Shown here in pieces: positions 1 to 8,236 of a stretch of DNA of 64,000 bases. Each line of letters starts with the position of its first letter. The stretch's first letter is position 1. The notes under the pieces were generated by a model. It ran no database searches. It saw nothing but the letters and a program-made list of their open reading frames with translations, and had not been told where the DNA came from. The stretch comes from Kitasatospora arboriphila (GTDB lineage Bacteria > Actinomycetota > Actinomycetes > Mycobacteriales > Mycobacteriaceae), in contig NZ_JNYV01000006.1 in NCBI RefSeq assembly GCF_000717275.1, positions 1 through 64,000 on the forward strand, given 5' to 3'. A program made the translations under genes and the position numbers.

Positions 1-81
1 CTCGCTGATCGACCCGAACAACGTCTCGTAGATCGAATCCTCGGAGATCTCCACAGGGGGAAAGGGACTCTTGAAACTCAT
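1..81 (-). CDS. AMP-dependent acyl-CoA ligase, 4-coumarate-CoA-ligase-like (N-terminal 27 codons only)
   Basis: Only the first 27 codons lie in the window; the gene runs off the left edge. The visible protein starts MSFKSPFPPVEIS and continues with SIYETLFG. This resembles the opening of 4-coumarate-CoA-ligase/FadD-type adenylating enzymes, which commonly read SPFPDVEIPxxSVYDxLFG. If correct, the enzyme would activate a carboxylic acid with ATP and CoA in the cytoplasm. The ATG at 81-79 is preceded by a perfect inverted repeat at 102-126, a likely operator. None of the catalytic motifs is visible, so the call rests on the N-terminal signature alone. Confidence 0.5.
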   Translation of the reverse strand, partial: MSFKSPFPPVEISEDSIYETLFGSISE

Positions 82-101
82 GATTCTTCGGCCTCCGGCG
101 T

Positions 102-126
102 TGTTGTTGACGATCAGTCAACAACA
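102..126. promoter_or_regulatory. Perfect inverted repeat, candidate operator
   Basis: Arms TGTTGTTGAC and GTCAACAACA (10 bp each, no mismatch) flank the spacer gatca. The site lies about 20 bp upstream of the leftward ligase start at 81 and just downstream of the leftward gene ending at 166. Size and symmetry fit a TetR- or GntR-type dimer. No regulator gene is adjacent inside the window. Confidence 0.5.
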
Positions 127-165
127 GTAGCAATGCCGGTTGTCAGGGTCTGCCGAATCGGACAG

Positions 166-921
166 TTAGTCGTCCAGACCGACGTCCGACGACGGGGTGG
201 CCGCGTCGAATGCCTGCGGCCGACCGTTGTCGCCCTCTTCGCGACCCTTCTCCACGCCTGCGATCGGCGTGCCACCGGCAGAGGGCGTCCCATCGCCCCC
301 GGAGAGGTGCGCACCGCCTTCGCCGCGGGCGCGCTCACCGTGCGACCGCGGCGCACCGCCGTCGCCGTTGTGCGACGGCACCGATCGACCCGGTGCCCCA
401 TCCGAACCGTCACTGTCGATGAGGTGCTCGAATGCCTTGAGGTTGTTCAGCGACTCACCGCGCGAGACCCGCCATGCCCATTCGCGCCGGATCGAGGTGA
501 TGAACCCGATCTCCAGGAGCACGTTGAAGTCGCCGTCGGCCGCTTCGAGGACCTGCCCGAGCAACCGGTCCAGTTCGGCGTCGGTGATCGACTCCGCCGA
601 ATGCCTGCCGACCAGGTAGATGTCGCCCGAGTTGTCGAGCGTGTACGCCACGCCGTAGAGCCGTCGGTTGCGTTTGAGCATCCAGCGGTAGACACCCTCG
701 TGGTTCTCGTCGGGTTTGCGGCAGACAAACGCCTCGATCCGCAATCCGTGTGGGGCCACGGTCAGCAGCACCGTGGTCTTGAGCTTCTTCTCACCCGGTA
801 GCTCCACCACGAAGTAGTCGGCGTCCTTGCCGCCGGAATCCTTACGGCTGAAGGTCATCTCGCGCTGGGTGAGGAATTGGTCGATCGTCGAACCGAGCTC
901 TGAGGTGATCTGTGATGTCAT
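166..921 (-). CDS. YbjN-domain protein (Rv0487-like)
   Basis: A 251-residue protein whose first ~150 residues match the actinobacterial YbjN family (Rv0487), a fold related to type III secretion chaperones whose role is unsettled. The ATG at 921-919 was chosen because it overlaps the mshA stop as ATGA, the protein then begins [13 protein letters not shown] as expected, and the same gene follows mshA in mycobacteria. Residues from about 150 onward form a Gly/Ser/His/Arg-rich low-complexity tail; by memory the mycobacterial protein is much shorter and lacks it. No signal peptide is visible, so it is probably cytoplasmic. The 4-base overlap indicates translational coupling to mshA. Confidence 0.8.
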   Translation of the reverse strand: MTSQITSELGSTIDQFLTQREMTFSRKDSGGKDADYFVVELPGEKKLKTTVLLTVAPHGLRIEAFVCRKPDENHEGVYRWMLKRNRRLYGVAYTLDNSGDIYLVGRHSAESITDAELDRLLGQVLEAADGDFNVLLEIGFITSIRREWAWRVSRGESLNNLKAFEHLIDSDGSDGAPGRSVPSHNGDGGAPRSHGERARGEGGAHLSGGDGTPSAGGTPIAGVEKGREEGDNGRPQAFDAATPSSDVGLDD

Positions 922-2348
922 GTTCGTGCCCCATTTCTTCGTCCGGCGAACCGGCGTGCCATCCGGGCCAGAGGTCGGGCTTCGGGTTCGGCCACGACTG
1001 CCTGCGGAGTGGTTTCTTCTGAGAGGTTGCCCAGCGACTGGGTTGTACCCGGATCGGGCGCATTCGATACCTGCACGCGATTTCGCCGGAAACTCTCGAT
1101 GGCCCTGCCGTAACTGTCCAGCAGTTGATCCGCGGTGTGATCCCACGAGAAGTTCTGGGCGTGCCGGTGCGCGGCCTCTCCCATTGCCGCGAGGGCGGCT
1201 TCGTCCCCCAGCAGACGGTCGAGTTCCCCGGTCCAGCGGTCGATTCCGTGCCCGTCCACCAGGACACCACTGACGCCGTTGTCGACGGCCACCCCCAGCC
1301 CGCCCACATCCGCGGCGAGCACGGGTATCCCGGCCGCCTGCGCCTCGATGGCGACCAATCCGAAGCTCTCCGAATAACTGGGCACCGCAACCACATTCGA
1401 CGCGCGGTACACCTTGGCCAGCGACTCGGGCGACTGCGGCGGGATGAACGTGACGGACGACTCGATGCCCAGGTCACGACTGAGCTCGATCAGCGACGTG
1501 GGACGTTCCAACCCGGAGCCGGACGGCCCGCCGGCCACCAGTACCCGGAGTTTTAGTCCGTTCGAGAGTCCGCGACGGATCAGCGGCGCCGCGGCCCGGA
1601 GCAACACGTCCGGAGCCTTGAGTGGCTGGATCCGGCCGACGAACGTCACGACCACCTCGTCGGGGTCCAGTCCGAGGTCGAGCCTGGCGTCGATCCGAGG
1701 CCCCGGCGTGTAACACTCGAGATCAGCGCCGGGGGTGACCACGTCGATCCGCGACGGGTCCGCGTGATGGATCGAGATCAATTGCTGCGCTTCGGTTTCG
1801 GTGTTGACGATCAGGCGGTCGGCCTCATCGACGACCTGCTGCTCACCCACCTGCCGCATCGGCGGTTCGGGGGTGTCGCCCTCGGCGAGCGAGGCGTTCT
1901 TGACCGCGGCGAGAGTGTGCGCGGTGTGCACGAGAGGTACTGCCCATCGGTCGCGGGCCAGCCAGCCGACCTGTCCGGACAACCAATAGTGCGAGTGGAC
2001 GAGGTCGTAGTAGCCCACCGGCCGTCCCGCCTCGGCCCGCAGGACACCCGCCGTGAACGCACACAACTGTGTGGGCAGGTCCCGCTTGTCCAGCCCCTCG
2101 AACGGACCGGCCACCACGTTCCGCACGGTCACCCCCGGGGCCGCCTCCACCACGGGCTCATCGGCCGATGATGTTGCGCGCGTGAAGATCTCGACCTCGA
2201 CACCACGCTGCGCCAGACGTTTGGCGGTCTGCCACACGTAGACGTTCATCCCGCCGGCGTCTCCGACCCCGGGTTGGGCCAGCGGGGACGTGTGCACCGA
2301 GATCAGCGCCACCCGCCGCGGAACCGCGGGACCGCCGGCCGGGCTCAC
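918..2348 (-). CDS. mshA: D-inositol-3-phosphate glycosyltransferase MshA
   Basis: Catalyses the first committed step of mycothiol synthesis, moving GlcNAc from UDP-GlcNAc to 1D-myo-inositol 3-phosphate. It is a GT4/GT-B enzyme: the N-terminal half holds the [20 protein letters not shown] loop, and the C-terminal half holds [12 protein letters not shown] and the nucleotide-sugar motif [18 protein letters not shown]. The GTG at 2348-2346 gives 476 residues, close to the ~480 of M. tuberculosis MshA, and overlaps the stop of the upstream hydrolase as GTGA. An open frame extends further upstream but lies inside the hydrolase gene and has no conserved content. It is the middle gene of a three-gene operon with 4-base overlaps at both ends. 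Confidence 0.93.
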   Translation of the reverse strand: MSPAGGPAVPRRVALISVHTSPLAQPGVGDAGGMNVYVWQTAKRLAQRGVEVEIFTRATSSADEPVVEAAPGVTVRNVVAGPFEGLDKRDLPTQLCAFTAGVLRAEAGRPVGYYDLVHSHYWLSGQVGWLARDRWAVPLVHTAHTLAAVKNASLAEGDTPEPPMRQVGEQQVVDEADRLIVNTETEAQQLISIHHADPSRIDVVTPGADLECYTPGPRIDARLDLGLDPDEVVVTFVGRIQPLKAPDVLLRAAAPLIRRGLSNGLKLRVLVAGGPSGSGLERPTSLIELSRDLGIESSVTFIPPQSPESLAKVYRASNVVAVPSYSESFGLVAIEAQAAGIPVLAADVGGLGVAVDNGVSGVLVDGHGIDRWTGELDRLLGDEAALAAMGEAAHRHAQNFSWDHTADQLLDSYGRAIESFRRNRVQVSNAPDPGTTQSLGNLSEETTPQAVVAEPEARPLARMARRFAGRRNGART

Positions 2349-3235
2349 GACCGGGCTCCCCTGGCCGGGTCGTAAGACCGGATGGACTCCGCCACGAAGC
2401 CCTCCACCTGACGCGCGAATGTGTCGGGGTCGTCGACGAACGGTGCGTGACCGCCGCCTTCCCAGAACTCCGCGGTGGCTGCCGGTATGAGCGACGTGGC
2501 GTGTTCGGCACACGAGATGTCGGCCACCGCATCGGCAGTGCCGTGAATGACCAGAGCGGGCACATCGAGAGCCGCGAGGACATCGTCGTGGTCGGCGCCG
2601 CGGCCGAACAATGCGCTGCGCACCGCGGGCGCCGTGGCCAGCGATGTGCCGAGGAACCGCTGGATGGTGGAACCGTCGCCGAGCGGTGTCACGGCGGCGA
2701 CGAAGTCGGACAGCGCCGCCACCGCCACCTTCGGATCGTCGGACAACGCATCGGGCAATGCGGCGCGCATCGCAGGCCCGATCCGGCCACCGGGCTTACC
2801 CCGCCCCATCGAGGTGGTCGCCCCCACCAGGACTACACCTGCAACGGTGTCCGACGCTCGCCCCAGGGTCGCGAGGTGGTCGCACACGACCAGCCCGCCG
2901 TACGACCAGCCGAGCAGGAACACCGGCTGGCCGGGCCCGACCTCGGCGGCGAGCACTGCAGCGACATCACCTGCAAAGTGCGCCGGTCCGAAGTTCTCGG
3001 CGGTCGTCGCACCCGGGGGTACGCCGGACTCGCCATGCCCGCGCAGATCCATCGCGACGACCCGATGCTCGCGCCCGAGGAGCTCGAGTAGGTGATCGCC
3101 CCAGCAGGTGGATGACTGTGCCCAACCGTGGATGAGCAGCAGTGCCGGGCTGTCTGCGTCGGCGGCCCGCCCGGCGACCCGATAGCTGATGCGCGTGCCG
3201 TCGGGTGCCTCGACCTGGCCCATGGTGGTGCCCAT
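2345..3235 (-). CDS. Alpha/beta hydrolase
   Basis: A 296-residue cytoplasmic protein with the canonical alpha/beta-hydrolase order: oxyanion region [18 protein letters not shown], nucleophile elbow GWSYGG (Ser), an acidic residue near HGTADAV and the catalytic His in GGGHAPF near the C terminus. The substrate cannot be deduced. It opens the hydrolase-mshA-ybjN operon and overlaps mshA by 4 bases. It diverges from the pirin gene; about 120 bp separate the two starts and hold a perfect palindrome. A second Met four codons in (3223) is an alternative start. Confidence 0.85.
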   Translation of the reverse strand: MGTTMGQVEAPDGTRISYRVAGRAADADSPALLLIHGWAQSSTCWGDHLLELLGREHRVVAMDLRGHGESGVPPGATTAENFGPAHFAGDVAAVLAAEVGPGQPVFLLGWSYGGLVVCDHLATLGRASDTVAGVVLVGATTSMGRGKPGGRIGPAMRAALPDALSDDPKVAVAALSDFVAAVTPLGDGSTIQRFLGTSLATAPAVRSALFGRGADHDDVLAALDVPALVIHGTADAVADISCAEHATSLIPAATAEFWEGGGHAPFVDDPDTFARQVEGFVAESIRSYDPARGARS

Positions 3236-3293
3236 GAGTCCACACTAATGGTGTGGCTCAGGGGGCACGGACCAGCGACCGCGGTCACGGAAT

Positions 3294-3315
3294 TAACCGG
3301 ACCGCGGTCCGGTTA
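3294..3315. promoter_or_regulatory. 22-bp perfect palindrome in a divergent promoter region
   Basis: The core AACCGGACCGCGGTCCGGTT, extended by one T/A pair on each side, is perfectly self-complementary. It lies between the divergent hydrolase (3235) and pirin (3355) starts. The hexamer TACACT at 3314-3319, a reasonable -10 element for the pirin, overlaps its right end, so a protein bound here would block the pirin promoter. Confidence 0.5.
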
Positions 3316-3354
3316 CACTGGCTCTACGAATCACCTCCAACCAAGGAGCACGTC

Positions 3355-4329
3355 ATGCCCGCCGTCACAGCCGATACCTTGACCCTGCCCCGCATCGCAG
3401 GCCCCGTCGCCACGGACACCGAGCGGCCCGTCAGGTCGGTGACCACCGGCCCGCGTGGGTACGAGGGTGAGGGCTTCCCTGTCGTCCGGGCCTTTGCAGG
3501 CGTCTCCAAGACCGACCTCGACCCCTTTGTCCACATGGACCAGATGGGGGAGGTCGAATACGAACCCGGCGAACCGCGTGGAACCAGCTGGCACCCGCAC
3601 CGCGGATTCGAAACCGTGACCTACATGATCGACGGCCGGTTCGCCCACCAGGATTCCCATGGCGGTGGCGGCCTGATCGAAGACGGCGCCACCCAATGGA
3701 TGACCGCCGGGTCGGGCATCTTGCACATCGAGACACCGCCCGCAGAACTGGTCGAGAGTGGTGGACTGTTCCACGGGGTGCAGCTGTGGGTGAACCTGCC
3801 GAAGAAGGCGAAGTTCGCCACTCCGGCCTACCAGTCCATCGAGGGCAACCAGGCCGCCCTGCTGAGTTCGCCCGACGGAGGTTCGCTGGTGCGGATCATC
3901 GCAGGCGACATCGACGGTCACACCGGCCCGGGGTCGACCCACACACCGATCACGTTGGCTCACGCCACCATCGAGCCCGGCGCGGCCCTGAACCTGCCGT
4001 GGAACCGCGACTTCAACGCACTCGTCTACGTCCTGTCCGGGCGCGGCACCGTGGGACCCGTGGGCAATCCCATCCAGCAGGGTCAGCTCGCAGTCCTCGG
4101 ACCCGGTGACCGGATCTCCATCTCGGCTGCGCAACAACAGGACTCGAACCGTCCCGCATTCGAGGTGCTGCTGCTCGGCGGTCGACCGATCCGTGAGCCG
4201 GTGTTCCAGTACGGGCCGTTCGTGATGAACTCCCGTGCCGAACTCATCGAGGCCATGGACGACTTCAACGCCGGCAAGTTCGGCCACATCCCGCCGGGTG
4301 CGCTCATGCCGCACACCTCGGGAGCCTGA
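3355..4329 (+). CDS. Pirin family protein
   Basis: A 324-residue bicupin. The N-terminal cupin carries the pirin metal site: HMDQMGEVEYEPG, then TSWHPHRGFETVTYMIDG (HPHRG) and the downstream SGILHIE His/Glu pair. The C-terminal half has the second cupin (ALVYVLSGRGTVG). Pirins bind Fe(II), and some have quercetinase or redox-sensor activity; the role here is not deducible. The ATG at 3355 follows AAGGAG at 3343-3348; a longer frame upstream lacks conserved sequence. Transcription is probably controlled at the palindrome at 3294-3315. Confidence 0.88.
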   Translation: MPAVTADTLTLPRIAGPVATDTERPVRSVTTGPRGYEGEGFPVVRAFAGVSKTDLDPFVHMDQMGEVEYEPGEPRGTSWHPHRGFETVTYMIDGRFAHQDSHGGGGLIEDGATQWMTAGSGILHIETPPAELVESGGLFHGVQLWVNLPKKAKFATPAYQSIEGNQAALLSSPDGGSLVRIIAGDIDGHTGPGSTHTPITLAHATIEPGAALNLPWNRDFNALVYVLSGRGTVGPVGNPIQQGQLAVLGPGDRISISAAQQQDSNRPAFEVLLLGGRPIREPVFQYGPFVMNSRAELIEAMDDFNAGKFGHIPPGALMPHTSGA

Positions 4330-4341
4330 CACCACAACGGG

Positions 4342-4377
4342 TTGACACATTGGTCCAAGTGTCTCATTGTTGAGACA
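4342..4377 (+). promoter_or_regulatory. Promoter and TetR-type operator of the P450/TetR operon
   Basis: TTGACA at 4342-4347 is a consensus -35. After 17 bp comes CATTGT at 4365-4370, a weak -10. The perfect inverted repeat TGTCTCA-ttgt-TGAGACA spans 4360-4377, covering the -10 and the first base of the P450 ATG. The spacing predicts initiation at or next to the ATG, so the mRNA may be leaderless; no Shine-Dalgarno sequence precedes the ATG. The likely ligand is the TetR protein encoded at 5612-6196. Confidence 0.6.
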
Positions 4378-5615
4378 TGCGGGCCAATGTGTCGTATCCA
4401 GCCGAATTCACTCTTCGCTCTGGGCAGACATGGCGTGACCCCTGGGCGATGTACACGGCGCTGCGTGACCACGACCCGGTCCATCGCGTCCGTACCGACC
4501 GTCCCGACCGCGACTTCTGGGTGCTCACCCGACACGCCGACGTCAGCCGCGCCGCCGACGACTGGCGCACCTTCACCTCCGCCGCAGGCCTCACCGTCAC
4601 CTATGGCGAACTCGAGAGCCTCGGCCTCGTCGACAATCCACCCATGGTGATGCAGGACCCGCCTGCGCACACCGACTTCCGCAAGCTGGTGGCCCGCGGG
4701 TTCACCCCGAAGCAGGTCACCGACGTCGAGCCCGCGGTGCGGCGTTTTGTCACCGACCGGCTCGACGTTCTCCTCGACGCCGGAGAAGGCGACGTGGTCG
4801 CAGACCTGTACAAACCCCTGCCGTCGATGGTTGTCGCGCACTACCTGGGTGTGCCGGAGTCGGACCGGCGCGCGTTCGACGGCTGGACCGAGGCGATCGT
4901 CGGCGCCGACAGCTCAGATCTGGCACGAGCGGGCGAGGCCGCGTCGGCGGCGGTCGTGGAGCTGATGGGGTATTTCAGCACGCTGATCGCCTATCGGCAG
5001 GAACATCCCGGCGACGACACCGTGTCGCATCTGGTGAGGGCGGGAGTCGGCGAGGACGGCAACACCGAGGGGTTGCTGTCGATCCTCGCCTTCGCCTTCA
5101 CCATGGTCACCGGGGGTAACGACACCACCACCGGAGTGTTGGGCGGCGCCACCGCGCTACTCGGCGAACACCATGGACAACGGCGCGAACTGGCAGACGA
5201 TCCCGGGCTCATCACCGGGGCGATCGAAGAGTTCCTCCGTCTCACCTCACCGGTCCAGGGCCTGGCCCGGACCACCACCGTCGACACCGAGTTCGAGACG
5301 GATGCCGGGCCGGTGACCATTCCGGCGGGCCGCAAGGTCTTGCTCTGTTATGGCGCGGCCAATCGCGATCCGCGGGTCTACGGTGACGACGCGGACCAAC
5401 TCGACATCCATCGGCGCCCCCGTCAGATACTCACGTTCAGTCGAGGCGGTCACCACTGCCTCGGCGCGGCGGCTGCACGGATGCAGGTCCGGGTGACTCT
5501 GGAAGAGCTGCTGAGGCGCTGCCCCGACTTCGAGGTCGACGCCGATTCGATCACCTACGCCAACGGCAACTACGTACGCCGTCCGACCAGACTGCTCGTG
5601 CGGACCAACCGGTGA
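4377..5615 (+). CDS. Cytochrome P450, soluble bacterial class I type
   Basis: A 412-residue cytoplasmic P450 that would need separate ferredoxin and reductase partners. Visible marks are the I-helix motif TGGNDTTTG (a Gly replaces the usual first Ala of AGxDT), the K-helix ExxR as EEFLR, and the haem loop FSRGGHHCLG with the thiolate Cys361. The substrate is not predictable. It starts at an ATG without a Shine-Dalgarno sequence inside a TetR-type operator, and its stop overlaps the GTG of the next gene (GTGA), so it forms a two-gene operon with a TetR repressor. It is unrelated in sequence to the P450 at 58403. Confidence 0.9.
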   Translation: MRANVSYPAEFTLRSGQTWRDPWAMYTALRDHDPVHRVRTDRPDRDFWVLTRHADVSRAADDWRTFTSAAGLTVTYGELESLGLVDNPPMVMQDPPAHTDFRKLVARGFTPKQVTDVEPAVRRFVTDRLDVLLDAGEGDVVADLYKPLPSMVVAHYLGVPESDRRAFDGWTEAIVGADSSDLARAGEAASAAVVELMGYFSTLIAYRQEHPGDDTVSHLVRAGVGEDGNTEGLLSILAFAFTMVTGGNDTTTGVLGGATALLGEHHGQRRELADDPGLITGAIEEFLRLTSPVQGLARTTTVDTEFETDAGPVTIPAGRKVLLCYGAANRDPRVYGDDADQLDIHRRPRQILTFSRGGHHCLGAAAARMQVRVTLEELLRRCPDFEVDADSITYANGNYVRRPTRLLVRTNR

Positions 5616-6196
5616 CGGCCGCCTCCTGGCTGGGCGAGAGCCGATCGGCCATCGCTGCCGGCCGCATACTCGACGTAGCGGCCGAGCTCTTCGCCGAGCA
5701 CGGGGTGGACGCGGTCAACATGAACCAGATCTCCGCCGCCGCCGGATGCTCGCGGGCCACGCTCTACCGCTACTTCCCGTCCCGCGCCGAACTGCAGATG
5801 GCCTTCGTCGAACGCGAGGCCCGTGCGCTGTCACGGCAGATCGCCGAGCGTGCAACCAACGTCGCCGACCCGGCACAGCGGACCACCGACGCGATCATCG
5901 CCGCGGTCGAGGCAGTGCGCGCCGATCCGGTGTTGCACTCCTGGTTTCGCCCCGGCTCGGCAAGCGTGGCGGCCGAACTCGGATCGTCGTCCGAGCTGAT
6001 CAAGAAGATCGTCACGGCGTTTGTCTCCGACGACCCCGCAGGCGGCTCCGCAGACCCGAGCGCCGATGACGCGTTACGAGCGCAGTTCATCGTACGAATG
6101 GTTCTGTCTCTGTTGACAACTCCCGGCACCGACGCCGCCGAGGAGCGCGCGGTCATCGAACGGTTCGTGACGCCGGCCGTCGTGGCACCAGGCTGA
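5612..6196 (+). CDS. TetR family regulator
   Basis: A 194-residue TetR protein. Residues ~15-65 form the HTH domain (RILDVAAELFAEHG, then ISAAAGCSRATLYRYFPSR); the rest is an all-helical ligand domain of unknown specificity. The GTG start overlaps the P450 stop by 4 bases, so the two are co-translated. The likely operator is the inverted repeat at 4360-4377, which would make this an autoregulated, substrate-inducible P450 operon (inference). Confidence 0.88.
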   Translation: MTAASWLGESRSAIAAGRILDVAAELFAEHGVDAVNMNQISAAAGCSRATLYRYFPSRAELQMAFVEREARALSRQIAERATNVADPAQRTTDAIIAAVEAVRADPVLHSWFRPGSASVAAELGSSSELIKKIVTAFVSDDPAGGSADPSADDALRAQFIVRMVLSLLTTPGTDAAEERAVIERFVTPAVVAPG

Positions 6197-6213
6197 TTTC
6201 GCTTCGCTGTCGG

Positions 6214-6228
6214 TAACGGTTATCATTA
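6214..6228. promoter_or_regulatory. Candidate Zur box upstream of the zinc ABC operon
   Basis: TAACGGTTATCATTA is an imperfect palindrome with five of seven pairs matched. It contains the TnATCATTA half-site typical of Zur/Fur-family operators in actinobacteria (compare TGATAATGATTATCATTTTCA). It lies about 70 bp before the substrate-binding lipoprotein gene. Repression under zinc sufficiency is inferred. Confidence 0.45.
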
Positions 6229-6296
6229 GCGTCTATCCGATGGAGCCCCCGCCTTGATGAGGCGGCCATCGTCTCGACGTGAAAGGTCACCTCCCG

Positions 6297-7313
6297 ATGC
6301 GCACCTGGTCCCGACCCCTGACGGTTGCCGCCGCCGTCTCCCTCACCGCCGCCCTGGCGGCCGGATGCTCCTCGGACGACGGGGGCACCACCGCCGACGG
6401 CAAGGTGTCCATCGTGGCTTCCACCGACGTCTGGGGCTCGGTCGCCGCTGCGGTCGCCGGCGACAAGGCCGAGGTGACGTCGCTGTACAACTCCCCCACC
6501 GGAGACCCGCACGAGTTCGAACCGAACGCACAGGACACGGCAAAGGTCTCCGAAGCGGGTGTGGTGGTCCTCAACGGCGGGCACTACGACACCTACATGG
6601 AGGACGCGCCCAAAAGTTCCGGCGCGGTCGTGATCAACGCCTTCGAACTCGCCGAGGGCGGGCACGAAGAACCGGGCCACGAAAAAGCCGGGCATGAAGA
6701 AACGGGCCACGAGGAAAGCGGCACCGAAGAAAGCGGCACCGAGGAGTCCGGCCACGATCACGGAGCGGGTGAGGCCAATGAGCACGTCTTCTACGATCTC
6801 GCGGTCGCCGGGCTCGTCGCCGACAAGGTGGCCGAGGCCCTGTCGGAGAAAGACAGCGCCAACGCGCAGACCTACCGCGACAACGTCACCGAGTTCAACA
6901 ATCGGCTCGACGAATTGACTGCCCAGGTCGCCGCCATCAAGACCGCGAACCCCGATGCCCCGGTGGCCCAGACCGAACCGCTCGCCTACTACCTGCTACT
7001 CGACGCCGGTCTCAAAGATGTCACCCCCGCCGGTCTGCAGGACGCGGTCGAGGCCGGGCAGTCGCCGTCGGCCCGCGACATCGCGGCCACCCAGGATCTG
7101 CTGCGGGGACGCCAGGTGCGCGCCCTGATCTACAACACGCAGGCAGTTGACGAGGGCACCAAGGCACTTCTCGACATCGCGAACAGCTCGGGCGTGCCGG
7201 TGGTCGACTTCACCGAGACCCTGCCCGCCGGAACCACCGACTACATCGAATGGCAGAAGGCTAATGTTGAGGCCCTGACGTCCGCCCTGGCGTCCGATAC
7301 GACGACTCCCTGA
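6297..7313 (+). CDS. Zinc/manganese ABC transporter substrate-binding lipoprotein (ZnuA-like)
   Basis: A 338-residue exported lipoprotein: signal peptide with lipobox LAAGC near residues 20-24, then a cluster A-I metal-binding fold (SIVASTDVWGSVAAAVAG, PTGDPHEFEPNAQD, QTEPLAYYLL). Residues ~122-162 form a His/Glu-rich repeat loop built on GHEExGH and ending GHDHG, as in zinc-specific ZnuA/AdcA proteins, where it gathers Zn2+. The ATG at 6297 follows AAAGG at 6282-6286 and places the hydrophobic signal correctly; a frame six codons longer exists. First gene of a three-gene operon; zinc is preferred over manganese because of the His loop and the candidate Zur box. Confidence 0.88.
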   Translation: MRTWSRPLTVAAAVSLTAALAAGCSSDDGGTTADGKVSIVASTDVWGSVAAAVAGDKAEVTSLYNSPTGDPHEFEPNAQDTAKVSEAGVVVLNGGHYDTYMEDAPKSSGAVVINAFELAEGGHEEPGHEKAGHEETGHEESGTEESGTEESGHDHGAGEANEHVFYDLAVAGLVADKVAEALSEKDSANAQTYRDNVTEFNNRLDELTAQVAAIKTANPDAPVAQTEPLAYYLLLDAGLKDVTPAGLQDAVEAGQSPSARDIAATQDLLRGRQVRALIYNTQAVDEGTKALLDIANSSGVPVVDFTETLPAGTTDYIEWQKANVEALTSALASDTTTP

Positions 7314-7321
7314 TCGACCTC

Positions 7322-8236
7322 GTGTTCGACCAGACCGACACCAAGCAGTTAGCGCAGTTCATGACCCAGCCCGAACCGGCATCACTTCTGGACAACAGCG
7401 GTGCCGCCGTCACGATCAGTGGCGCGCGCCTGATGTTCGGGCAGCGGGTGCTGTGGGACGAGTTCGACCTGACCGTGGCCCCCGGCGAGTTCATCGCAAT
7501 CCTCGGCCCCAATGGGTCGGGCAAGACCTCTCTGCTCAAGACGCTGCTGGGCCAGTACCAGCTGAACGCGGGAACGGTTGCGGTGCAAGGCCGCAGCCTG
7601 CGGGCCGGCGACAGCACCATCGGGTACATCCCGCAGCAGCAGACCCACGACGAGGGTGTGCCACTACGTGGCAGAGATCTGGTCGGCCTCGGTGTGGATG
7701 GACAGGCGTGGGGCATCGGGTGGCGAAACCGCAAGCGCCGCAAAGCTCTTGTCGACGATGCGATCGCCCAGGTGGACGCACGTGAGTTCGCCGACGCCCC
7801 GTTGGGACTGCTCAGCGGCGGCGAACAACAGCGGCTCCGGGTTGCGCAGGCCCTGTCGGGCGATCCTTCGGTGTTGCTCTGCGACGAGCCGCTGCTCAGT
7901 CTCGACCCCGCCAACCAGAGCCGGGTGGCCGCGCTGATCGACCGCCGTCGCCGCGACCACGGAACCGCTGTCCTGTTCGTCACCCACGAGATCAACCCGA
8001 TCCTCCCGTACGTCGATCGCGTCGTCTACCTCGTCGACGGCCGGTTCCGCATCGGGACACCGGCGCAGGTGATGACGTCGGAAACCCTCAGCGAGCTGTA
8101 CCAGACGCGTGTTGATGTGCTGGAGGTGCAGGGCCGGCTCATCGTCGTCGGCGCCGACGAATCCGCCTGCCACGGTGACCATGTGTCCGCCGAACTCGAC
8201 CACCTCTCCACCCGCGACGTCGAGGTGAAGGAATGA
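7322..8236 (+). CDS. Metal ABC transporter ATP-binding protein (ZnuC-like)
   Basis: A 304-residue ATPase that powers the adjacent permease. Walker A GPNGSGKTS lies near residues 61-69, the signature LLSGGEQQR near 162, Walker B VLLCDEP near 183, and the switch His in FVTHE. The GTG at 7322 begins eight bases after the lipoprotein stop; an ATG at 7361 is a possible later start because the first ~25 residues are not part of the ABC fold. The last bases overlap the permease start as ATGA. Confidence 0.88.
   Translation: MFDQTDTKQLAQFMTQPEPASLLDNSGAAVTISGARLMFGQRVLWDEFDLTVAPGEFIAILGPNGSGKTSLLKTLLGQYQLNAGTVAVQGRSLRAGDSTIGYIPQQQTHDEGVPLRGRDLVGLGVDGQAWGIGWRNRKRRKALVDDAIAQVDAREFADAPLGLLSGGEQQRLRVAQALSGDPSVLLCDEPLLSLDPANQSRVAALIDRRRRDHGTAVLFVTHEINPILPYVDRVVYLVDGRFRIGTPAQVMTSETLSELYQTRVDVLEVQGRLIVVGADESACHGDHVSAELDHLSTRDVEVKE

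Noticed and set aside
4331..4350. AACGGGTT near 4340 as a KstR site
   Set aside because: The outer bases do not fit TnnAACnnGTTnnA, and the adjacent P450 operon has its own clear TetR operator.
6660..6770. Short repeats suggesting a CRISPR or minisatellite
   Set aside because: They encode the in-frame His/Glu-rich metal loop of the zinc-binding lipoprotein; units are short and irregular, with no spacers.
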